Positions 1-5,649 of a stretch of DNA of 6,077 nt are shown here, one piece after another. Both the position numbers and the translations under genes were made by a program. Position 1 is the first letter of the stretch. Every line of letters begins with the position of its first letter. The stretch comes from an uncultured Lachnospiraceae bacterium (GTDB lineage: Bacteria > Bacillota > Clostridia > Lachnospirales > Lachnospiraceae), in NCBI GenBank assembly GCA_910585065.1, contig CAJUCG010000213.1, forward strand, positions 1 through 6,077. The letters run 5' to 3'. The notes beneath the pieces are model-generated. The model saw nothing but the letters and a program-made list of their open reading frames with translations. It searched no databases and had not been told where the DNA came from.

Positions 1-3
1 AAA

Positions 4-984
4 GTGTTGCAGAAGAAAGCGGATGCGAAAGGCGATCTTCCGGTGATAGAGATAAAAAATGTAAAAAAGGTTTACCGGATGGGGAGTGAACGCATTTGTG
101 CGGTGGATGATGTAAGCTTTGAGATTAATAAAGGCGAGTTCTGCTGTCTGCTTGGGACATCTGGTTCTGGTAAGTCCACGCTGCTCAATTTGATGGCGGG
201 GATCGAGAAAGCCTCAGGCGGGCAGATATTGATTAAAGGCAGGGATGTGCGCAAGATGTCGGAAAAACAGCTTGCGAAATTCCGGCAGAAATATTTGGGC
301 TTTGTCTTTCAGTCGTATAATTTGTTAAATTCCATGACGGCACTTGAAAATGTGGAGTTCCCGCTAGTTTTTAAGCGGGTGCCCGGACGCAAACGCCGCA
401 AGATGGCGAAGGATATGCTAATTAAGGTTGGTCTTGGCGGGCGCATCAACCATCGTCCAAAACAGATGAGTGGTGGTCAGCAGCAGCGCGTTGGCATTGC
501 GAGGGCATTTGTGGCAAAACCGGAAATTGTGTTTGCCGATGAGCCGACCGGGAATTTGGATACCAGGACGACGATGGAAGTAATGAAGTTAATCAAGCAG
601 ATTGCAAGGGATAACCGCCAGACGATCGTTATGGTTACCCATGATCCGCGCCTTGCGGATTTTGCGGATAAGATTATCCGGATTCTCGACGGGAAAATTC
701 AGAGTGTCGATCTGGTGGAACATCCGATCAATGAATTCGGGGATGCCGCTGAGCAGACGGCGGCGACGGATGAAGCGAATTCCGGCGATGCACAAAAGGA
801 AACCCCGCCAGAAAGATTAGCAGAGACAACAGTCTCGGAAGTGGAAAAGGCAGTATCGTCAGTTTTAGAAGATTCTGAAAATGAATCGGTCAAACAGGGA
901 CATGGGCAGAGGAAAACAAAGGAGAAAAAGCAGGAGAAAATGCCTGCGCAGGAAAATAAAAAGAAGGAGGCAGGGCAGAAATGA
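4..984 (+). CDS. ABC transporter ATP-binding protein, MacB/LolD/FtsE type, with charged C-terminal tail
   Basis: This is the cytoplasmic ATPase that would power the FtsX-type permease encoded at 4305-5642. Every nucleotide-binding motif is intact: A-loop Tyr24, Walker A GTSGSGKST (51-59), Q-loop Gln103 in VFQSYNLL, signature MSGGQQQR (155-162, Met in place of the usual Leu), Walker B IVFADE with catalytic Glu180, D-loop GNLD (183-186) and H-loop His213 in VTHDP. The catalytic domain ends near residue 235, the usual length for the family. About 90 further residues follow: an acidic, Ala/Glu/Ser-rich part (about 243-295), then a Lys/Gln/Glu-rich part (about 300-326). This tail is not a normal part of the family and looks disordered. 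The start is uncertain: GTG at 4 and TTG at 7 are possible, but only three bases precede them and the frame is open to the window edge, so the gene may begin upstream. Its stop overlaps the next start (ATGA, 981-984), which suggests translational coupling. The family call is firm; the substrate is unknown. Confidence 0.95.
   Translation: MLQKKADAKGDLPVIEIKNVKKVYRMGSERICAVDDVSFEINKGEFCCLLGTSGSGKSTLLNLMAGIEKASGGQILIKGRDVRKMSEKQLAKFRQKYLGFVFQSYNLLNSMTALENVEFPLVFKRVPGRKRRKMAKDMLIKVGLGGRINHRPKQMSGGQQQRVGIARAFVAKPEIVFADEPTGNLDTRTTMEVMKLIKQIARDNRQTIVMVTHDPRLADFADKIIRILDGKIQSVDLVEHPINEFGDAAEQTAATDEANSGDAQKETPPERLAETTVSEVEKAVSSVLEDSENESVKQGHGQRKTKEKKQEKMPAQENKKKEAGQK
964..970 (+). promoter_or_regulatory. 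Ribosome binding site for the CARDB-repeat protein
   Basis: AAGGAGG lies ten bases before ATG 981, inside the last codons of the ATPase gene. It supports ATG 981 over the in-frame ATG at 993, whose nearest purine run (AGGAGAGG, 984-991) is too close to be used. The lysine-rich end of the ATPase tail is therefore partly set by this site. Confidence 0.8.
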
Positions 985-3878
985 GGAGAGGTATGAAAAG
1001 AAAAAGATTTTTAGCATTGCTTTTAGTTCTGGCAATGGGAATTGCCTGCTTTTCAGGCAGGATAGTAGCAAAGGCAGAGGATGAGATTATAAAGCCGGTG
1101 GCTGGTACTTCTACGAATTATACAATGGCGGCGGGAGAGACAAAGCATATTATCATTCCGGTAAGCTTAACCAGTTGGGAGTATACCATCGACACAACAA
1201 GTATTATTGCAATGGTAGAATCAAGCGATGATGTTTTTGAAATGACGGAGGCGACACTTACCAGGGAGAATGTTCCAGTGGGCGAGCCAGTCGGTTTGAA
1301 CAGTTACCAGACAACCAATATTGAATTTGATATCAAGCTGAAAGACACCGCGAAAATCGGTGTGCATGAGGGAAAAGTTAAGTTTACTTTTACCGGGGTA
1401 AAGTATTCGGAATTCTCTACTGATCCAATTAAAGCTGCAGAGATTCCATTTACGATTCGCGTCAACCGTGAGAAATCTCCGGCGCAGGTTATTGTGGATA
1501 ATTTCAAATACGATGAGAAATCTGCGGCGATCGGTTCAAATTTTGACTTGAACTTTGATGTGAAAAATGAAGGAGAGATCGCAGCACTCAATACATATAT
1601 GTCAGTTGATTATGGAAGTACAGGGATTGTGCCGAATTATACTGTTGAGAGTATAAAGATTGGGGATCTGGCAGAGAAGGCAAGCCGCCATCAGAATTTG
1701 CCAGTACGTGTACTGCCGACAGCAGAAGCAGGGATGAAGTCGATCACAATACATTATGAGTACAAAGATGCGGACGGACAGACTGCTTACACTGCGGATC
1801 GTACAGTTTATGTCAATATTATCGCCGTTAGTACCGCCGCTTCGGATGATGCGAAACTGACCGCGCAGTCCGTAAAACTTAACGATGAAGTTGAGGTAGA
1901 TAACCCTTATAATGTAGTGCTTTCAATCGAAAATATCGGCAAGGAAACCGCGAAAAATATTATCGCGAAGATCGCCGACGAGGGCGGTGTGGGTGCGACG
2001 ACGGGAATTTTGCCAAATTATGCGACAGTGGGCGTTGAGAGTAAAAATTTAAAGGCGGGTGAGAAGACTGAGATTACACTTCCGCTATCTGTTACAAAAT
2101 CAGCTTCAGCTGGTTTACATGAGCTTAGTGTACAGGTAAGTTATGAGGACAGCAAGGGCAATACGGTGACGACGGTTACAAAGGTCTATTTGACTGTTCA
2201 TGTCCCAGAAAAACAGGAAGTAAAGAATGATGTGGCTATCAGTCAGATGACACAGAGTCCGGCAGCTCCAATGCCGGGTGATGTTCTGACAATAGACTTT
2301 GTCGTGACTAACAACGGCAGCAATGATATCAAGAATCTGGAAATTGTGGGCGATGGATTGTCAAGTGCCAGCTTTGAGCCATTGACTGCGGATGCAAGAC
2401 ATATTGTTGGCGATCTGGCGGTAGGGCAATCCCAGCAGGTAACAATGCAGTTTAGACTTGGCAACGGTATTCCGGAGGGGATGAATGAGTTAAAGCTTGC
2501 GATTTCCTATGCGGATGCGGAGGGCGCGATTCAGAAAGAATCGAAGACGGTTTACATCTTAAATGTCACCAAAGTGACCGAGGAGCAGTTAAAGAATAAT
2601 GTTGAGATTACCAATATTTCCCAGAGTCCGGCAAGTCCTGTGGTAGGAGAGACTGTAACCGTAAACTTTACCGTGGAAAACAAAGGAACGAAGGGGATCA
2701 CCGATATGAAATTCTCTGGCACGGATCTTGGCAGCAGCGGATTTGAGCCGATCTCCTCAGAGGTTTACAAGAGAGTAGGTTCCATTGAGGCAGGTGCCTC
2801 GAAAAAGGTTTCCATGACATTCAAACTTGGCGACAGCATTCACGAGGGCTTTAATACCTTAAAACTTGAGTATTCCTATAAGGATGCGGATGACAAGCCA
2901 CAGACGGAGCAGACAGCAGTCTACATCTTAAATGTGCAGAACAAGAATTCCTCCATCAACAGCCGTCCAAAGCTGATTGTGGATTCTTTTACCTTGAGTG
3001 AGGAAGAGCTTAGGGCGGGTTCCACCTTTGATTTTACCTTTAGATTGCTCAACACTCATGCAAGCAAGGCAGCAAAGAACATTATCGTGACAGTGGTGCA
3101 GGCAAATGATGTTTTCTCCGCGACAAAGGGCAGCAACAGCTTCCATATCAATGCGATAAATCCAGGGGAGACAGCGGAGAATACCATCAATTTAAAAGTA
3201 AAGTCGGATACAGCTACGGGGTCTTATGATCTGACAATCAAAGTGGAATATGAGTACGATGATATGGCACAGGCCGATGCGGAGAAAGGCGGCGTGCAGG
3301 AAGATCTTCCGGTTAAACTCCAAGCGGTGGAAAATTCTCGTCCAGCATTACAAAACCTCGCACTTGGCTACGGCTGGGATAGCCCGACAGTAAACCAGCC
3401 TACCACGCTGATGTTCGATTTTTACAATATGGGACGTTCCTCATTAAATAATGTTTACATTACAATGGAGAGCGATTACCTTCAGTTTGAGACGGGAACG
3501 TCCTCGATTATCGGGACGGTTTCGGCGGGCAGCAGCAATTATCAGGAAATCTCGGTTCTGCCGATTATGGAAGGGCAGGCAACGGGAAAACTGATTGTAC
3601 ATTTTGAGGACAGCAACGGCGACGAAGTTACAAAAGAGTTTGAGATTCCGCAGACCTATATCCAGGCAGAGCAAAGTATGGACTGGGGTGGTGGTTTCGA
3701 TCCTGGCGACTTTAGCAATCCGGCAAGCGGTGATGATGTGGTGGAGGCGAAAAAGCCTCTGATGCCAACATGGGCTTATGCAGCTTGCCTTGCTGGTGCA
3801 TTGCTTATCGGAATGCTTTTTACTAGAGCGATGATGATCAAGGTTTATAAAAAGAAACATTTCGGCGATGAAGTATAA
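981..3878 (+). CDS. Secreted, membrane-anchored protein with CARDB/Ig-like repeats (COG1361-like)
   Basis: A 965-residue envelope protein. The N-terminus is a classical signal peptide: basic MRRGMKRKR, a hydrophobic core at about 10-24, and a likely signal peptidase I site after Ala32 (A-K-A). Cys23 lies in the core but lacks a good lipobox (Gly at -3), so a lipoprotein is unlikely. An N-terminal beta-rich region (about 35-163) precedes six units of about 110-120 residues (about 166-284, 288-409, 415-529, 539-652, 662-783, 786-895). Most units open with a short strand, carry a D/N-F-x-V-x-N-x-G type core (for example FDVKNEG, FVVTNNG, FTVENKG) and end in a Y-x-Y/D-A-D hairpin plus a V-Y-I/V strand, as CARDB/COG1361 domains do. 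A Gly/Asp-rich linker (about 898-922) leads to a membrane span at about 931-953 and a basic tail with KVYKKK. The expected topology is repeats outside and C-terminus inside. The gene overlaps the ATPase gene by four bases and precedes the permease gene. Its likely role is an extracellular partner or scaffold of this ABC system; an adhesin or surface-layer protein is the alternative. The domain class is fairly sure, the role is inferred. Confidence 0.88.
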   Translation: MRRGMKRKRFLALLLVLAMGIACFSGRIVAKAEDEIIKPVAGTSTNYTMAAGETKHIIIPVSLTSWEYTIDTTSIIAMVESSDDVFEMTEATLTRENVPVGEPVGLNSYQTTNIEFDIKLKDTAKIGVHEGKVKFTFTGVKYSEFSTDPIKAAEIPFTIRVNREKSPAQVIVDNFKYDEKSAAIGSNFDLNFDVKNEGEIAALNTYMSVDYGSTGIVPNYTVESIKIGDLAEKASRHQNLPVRVLPTAEAGMKSITIHYEYKDADGQTAYTADRTVYVNIIAVSTAASDDAKLTAQSVKLNDEVEVDNPYNVVLSIENIGKETAKNIIAKIADEGGVGATTGILPNYATVGVESKNLKAGEKTEITLPLSVTKSASAGLHELSVQVSYEDSKGNTVTTVTKVYLTVHVPEKQEVKNDVAISQMTQSPAAPMPGDVLTIDFVVTNNGSNDIKNLEIVGDGLSSASFEPLTADARHIVGDLAVGQSQQVTMQFRLGNGIPEGMNELKLAISYADAEGAIQKESKTVYILNVTKVTEEQLKNNVEITNISQSPASPVVGETVTVNFTVENKGTKGITDMKFSGTDLGSSGFEPISSEVYKRVGSIEAGASKKVSMTFKLGDSIHEGFNTLKLEYSYKDADDKPQTEQTAVYILNVQNKNSSINSRPKLIVDSFTLSEEELRAGSTFDFTFRLLNTHASKAAKNIIVTVVQANDVFSATKGSNSFHINAINPGETAENTINLKVKSDTATGSYDLTIKVEYEYDDMAQADAEKGGVQEDLPVKLQAVENSRPALQNLALGYGWDSPTVNQPTTLMFDFYNMGRSSLNNVYITMESDYLQFETGTSSIIGTVSAGSSNYQEISVLPIMEGQATGKLIVHFEDSNGDEVTKEFEIPQTYIQAEQSMDWGGGFDPGDFSNPASGDDVVEAKKPLMPTWAYAACLAGALLIGMLFTRAMMIKVYKKKHFGDEV
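1476..3665 (+). repeat. Six tandem CARDB/Ig-like domain units within the surface protein
   Basis: Protein-level repeats with a period of about 110-125 residues fill residues 166-895. The units are divergent except for units 3 and 4. Shared landmarks are the N-x-G core turn after the second strand, a G-x-L/I-x-A-G/E turn before a strand (GDLAEKAS, KNLKAGEK, GDLAVGQS, GSIEAGAS, NAINPGET, GTVSAGSS), and an E/G-x-x-x-L-x-I/L-x-Y strand followed by D-x-x-G or D-A-D. Unit borders are by-eye estimates good to about five residues. Confidence 0.75.
2223..2936 (+). repeat. Recently duplicated CARDB units 3 and 4
   Basis: Units 3 (2223-2567) and 4 (2592-2936) align along their whole length with an offset of 369 bases (123 residues). 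Matching landmarks are KNDVAISQMTQSPAAP and KNNVEITNISQSPASP, then GFEPISSE and SFEPLTAD, LGNGIPEG and LGDSIHEG, ADAEG and KDADD, and the near-identical endings TVYILNV and AVYILNV. A linker, TKVTEEQL, separates them. They resemble each other far more than the other four units, so they probably arose by a later in-frame duplication. Confidence 0.85.
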
Positions 3879-3886
3879 GAATGGAA

Positions 3887-3905
3887 CCGGGCAGCAGTCT
3901 GCCGG
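3887..3905 (+). other. Small hairpin just after the CARDB gene stop
   Basis: GGCAG (3890-3894) pairs with CTGCC (3899-3903) around a CAGT loop. CC (3887-3888) extends the stem to GG (3904-3905) if G3889 bulges out. It begins eight bases after the TAA stop. The only nearby T-run (TTTT, 3920-3923) is short and lies about 15 bases past the stem, so it is not a canonical intrinsic terminator. It could slow 3' decay or act as a weak attenuator, or be incidental. Confidence 0.35.
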
Positions 3906-3952
3906 CGGATACGATAAGATTTTGCAGTGGGAAGTGGGAAGGGATTTTATAG

Positions 3953-3974
3953 GCGGGGCAGCAAGATGCCCCGC
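3953..3974 (+). other. GC-rich hairpin in the gap before the small membrane protein gene
   Basis: An eight-base perfect stem, GCGGGGCA (3953-3960) with TGCCCCGC (3967-3974), closes a six-base GCAAGA loop. A bulge at G3975 allows one further pair (G3952 with C3976). Downstream sequence is A-rich (AAAGAAAATAAATT) with no U-run on either strand, so it is not a standard Rho-independent terminator. It lies in the only real gap of the operon and may set the expression ratio of the genes before and after it, by RNA processing, stabilisation or partial attenuation. The structure is clear; the role is inferred. Confidence 0.5.
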
Positions 3975-4016
3975 GCCAAAGAAAATAAATTTATGTGGCG
4001 CAAATTGAAAGGAAAC

Positions 4017-4022
4017 GGGGTG
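4017..4022 (+). promoter_or_regulatory. Likely ribosome binding site for the small membrane protein
   Basis: GGGGTG, five bases before ATG 4028, is one G-for-A change from GAGGTG and can still pair with 16S rRNA through a G-U wobble. AAAGGA at 4008-4013 is a better match but sits 14 bases away. Both favour ATG 4028 over the in-frame GTG at 3995, which has no Shine-Dalgarno-like sequence at a sensible distance. Confidence 0.5.
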
Positions 4023-4027
4023 TATTT

Positions 4028-4315
4028 ATGATACAGGGAATAATCGGCTTGCCGGGCGGCAGCAGGGTGCTTGTGGACAGTGTCATGATTGGCAGTGACG
4101 ATGTTATGGTTGGCGGCGATACATTTACAAGCATCGGGAATATGGATGGGATGGATAGCGGTGATATGGGAACAGAAACGGGTGTGAAAGATCCAATTCT
4201 TTCCAGTATCCCATTTGTCGCGGGTACTATCGGCGGATCGCTTGTCGTCGGCATTGTACTCGGAATCCTTCTTGGCAAGAAGAGAATCAAAAAAGGATTT
4301 GATTATGAAAATTAG
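4028..4315 (+). CDS. Small single-span membrane protein, unknown function
   Basis: A 95-residue protein that I do not recognise. From the N-terminus it has a short hydrophobic stretch with a Gly-Gly turn (MIQGIIGLPGG), an acidic Gly/Met/Asp-rich segment with no basic residue at about 16-53 (including NMDGMDSGDMG), a Gly/Val/Ile-rich membrane span at about 63-83, and a basic tail with KKRIKK. By the positive-inside rule the C-terminus is cytoplasmic and the N-terminal half outside. There is no cleavable signal peptide. Its end resembles in layout the end of the CARDB protein: Gly/Asp-rich linker with SGD, a K-P or K-D-P turn, one span, then a lysine cluster. It overlaps the permease start by 11 bases, which argues for coupled synthesis and a role in the same complex. 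It is real as a gene because of its start signal, its coherent membrane pattern and the overlap. It could be an accessory subunit, or a relic of a second CARDB-type protein reduced to its anchor. Confidence 0.75.
   Translation: MIQGIIGLPGGSRVLVDSVMIGSDDVMVGGDTFTSIGNMDGMDSGDMGTETGVKDPILSSIPFVAGTIGGSLVVGIVLGILLGKKRIKKGFDYEN
4294..4297 (+). promoter_or_regulatory. Ribosome binding site for the permease
   Basis: AGGA within an A-rich run (AAAAAAGGA) sits seven bases before ATG 4305, inside the end of the small membrane protein gene. It fixes the permease start at 4305. A longer in-frame start (GTG 4215) would add 30 residues that merely read the small gene in another frame and do not belong to the family. 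Confidence 0.7.
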
Positions 4316-5642
4316 TGATTTAATCAAGATGGGGCTGCGAAATCTTGGAAGACGCAAGGCGCGAACTGCCCTGACCGTAATCGGCGTGGTTATCGGCACA
4401 ATCTCCATTATGCTGATGGTCGCGATCGGACAGGGCTTAAATTACAATTTTGAGCAGCAGATCATGGAGAACGGGAGTATGACGATCATCACAATCTACA
4501 CAAACTCCTGGGCACCGGACGGGGACGGCAATTATCAGCAGTACAAACAGAAACTTGATGATGGGCTGGTAAAGCAAATCCGGGAGATCAAGCATGTGCG
4601 CGCGGTCTCCCCAGTGATTGAAAAGAGTTTGCAGCTAATGTGTGGAAAGTACTATACCTGGGGGCAGATGAGGATTATGGACTGCTCCACCTGGGAAGAG
4701 TTTGGGTTCCCTGAACTTGAGAGCGGCTTATACCCGACACCGGAAAATAATGAAGTGATTGTGTACGGCTTTAACTCGCTGCAGGATTTTTCTTATTACC
4801 AGGGGAGGACACGCAAGACCAAGGAGATCGATCTCTCAAAAGATCGCATTTCCTTTAAATTTGATGATTACTGGGAAGAAAATCAGGGATCGGGCAAGAA
4901 GCAGTTTAATTATGTGATACGCCAGTACGGAAAGATTGCGGAGTGCGATGACTGGCAGTATTCCTATTACTGCTATATGGATCTGGATTTTTATAAGAAA
5001 CTCTACAAAGAGTACGCCTATACACTAAGTGCGGCAAACCGCAAAAAGGCATTAAAAGCGATTGAGGAGTACAACAGCATCCAGATCAATGTGGACAGCA
5101 TGAAGAATGTGACAAAGGTGCAGGAGGAGATTGAGGCATTGGGCTACCGCACCGAGAGCGATATGCAGTACATACAGCCAATGCTTGACACTTCTGCAAT
5201 GCTACAGAAAGTTTTTTTGGCGATCGGCGCGGTAGCGTTTGTGGTAGCGGCAATCAACATAGCAAATACCATGATCATGTCCATCTATGAGCGCACCAAG
5301 GAGATCGGTATTATGAAGGTGCTTGGCTGTTATATCCGCGATATCAAAAAACTCTTCCTCTTTGAGGCGGGGATTATTGGATTTATCGGCGGCGTGATGG
5401 GCGTGGGACTAAGTTATCTGTTTGCGCATCTGCTCAACAAATACGGCGGCAAATTCTTAGGGTCATTAACCTCGCTGATTGGCGGCAGTGCGCAGGAGGG
5501 GGCAGCCTACTGTATGATTCCGTTTTGGCTGCCGTTTGTAGCACTTGTCGTGGCAATTTTAGTCGGCGTATTTTCCGGGTATCTCCCGGCAAGGCGCGCG
5601 ACAAAGATCAGCGCGATCGAAGCGATGAAGAGCGAAGGATAA
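4305..5642 (+). CDS. ABC transporter permease, MacB/FtsX family
   Basis: A 445-residue inner-membrane permease with the standard type VII ABC plan. A short amphipathic start with LRNLGRRKARTALTVIGVVIG leads into span 1 (about 21-43). A MacB-PCD-like extracytoplasmic domain (about 44-301) follows, then spans 2 (about 302-326), 3 (about 352-377) and 4 (about 404-427). The cytoplasmic coupling motif ERTKEIGIMKVLG (329-341) and the C-terminal family motif PARRATKISAIEAMKSEG (428-445) are diagnostic. Such permeases act as homodimers with two copies of the ATPase and pass ATP-driven movement to the outside rather than carrying substrate through the membrane. The extracytoplasmic domain is unusually rich in Tyr, Trp and Phe at about 160-240 and has four cysteines (113, 127, 214, 223). 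The partner ATPase is encoded at 4-984. The gene overlaps the small membrane protein by 11 bases and ends seven bases before trmO. Export, envelope remodelling and signal sensing all remain possible. Confidence 0.95.
   Translation: MKISDLIKMGLRNLGRRKARTALTVIGVVIGTISIMLMVAIGQGLNYNFEQQIMENGSMTIITIYTNSWAPDGDGNYQQYKQKLDDGLVKQIREIKHVRAVSPVIEKSLQLMCGKYYTWGQMRIMDCSTWEEFGFPELESGLYPTPENNEVIVYGFNSLQDFSYYQGRTRKTKEIDLSKDRISFKFDDYWEENQGSGKKQFNYVIRQYGKIAECDDWQYSYYCYMDLDFYKKLYKEYAYTLSAANRKKALKAIEEYNSIQINVDSMKNVTKVQEEIEALGYRTESDMQYIQPMLDTSAMLQKVFLAIGAVAFVVAAINIANTMIMSIYERTKEIGIMKVLGCYIRDIKKLFLFEAGIIGFIGGVMGVGLSYLFAHLLNKYGGKFLGSLTSLIGGSAQEGAAYCMIPFWLPFVALVVAILVGVFSGYLPARRATKISAIEAMKSEG
5635..5639 (+). promoter_or_regulatory. 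Ribosome binding site for trmO
   Basis: AAGGA, ten bases before ATG 5650, lies in the last codons of the permease gene. It supports ATG 5650 as the start and suggests that trmO is translated from the same message. Confidence 0.65.
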
Positions 5643-5649
5643 ATAAAAG

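Noticed and set aside
1041..1055. Lipoprotein signal around Cys23 of the CARDB protein (GIAC).
   Set aside because: The -3 position is Gly rather than Leu/Val/Ile, and a good signal peptidase I site (A-K-A) follows at residue 32.
3444..3860. A 138-codon open frame on the minus strand opposite the end of the CARDB gene.
   Set aside because: It lies wholly opposite a well-supported gene and has no ribosome binding site or protein-like domain pattern. It is a shadow of the codon bias on the other strand.
3881..3952. A 23-codon frame starting at ATG 3881 just after the CARDB gene stop.
   Set aside because: There is no ribosome binding site and no recognisable peptide, and it spans the first hairpin.
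3953..3974. The GC-rich hairpin as a Rho-independent terminator.
   Set aside because: No U-run follows the stem on either strand; the + strand downstream is A-rich. It was kept only as a structural feature.
3995..4027. An 11-residue N-terminal extension of the small membrane protein from GTG 3995.
   Set aside because: It has no ribosome binding site and would put charged residues (QIERKRG) before the hydrophobic start. ATG 4028 has a plausible site five bases upstream.
3966..4031. A 21-codon leader-like frame (starting MPRAKENKF) that opens at the GC-rich hairpin and whose TGA overlaps the small protein's ATG as ATGA.
   Set aside because: The overlap is attractive for coupling, but the start has no good ribosome binding site, its ATG is partly buried in the stem, and the peptide shows no regulatory codon run. 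Chance is the simpler explanation without conservation data.
4215..4304. A 30-residue N-terminal extension of the permease from GTG 4215.
   Set aside because: ATG 4305 has an AGGA site at seven bases, and the family begins directly at the ISDLIKMGLRNLGRRKAR segment. The extension is only the small gene read in another frame.
3947..4408. A 153-codon minus-strand frame, and a second of 99 codons, across the small membrane protein gene.
   Set aside because: The plus-strand gene has start signals, a membrane span with correct charge bias and an overlap with the permease. The minus-strand frames are compositionally odd and give no recognisable protein.
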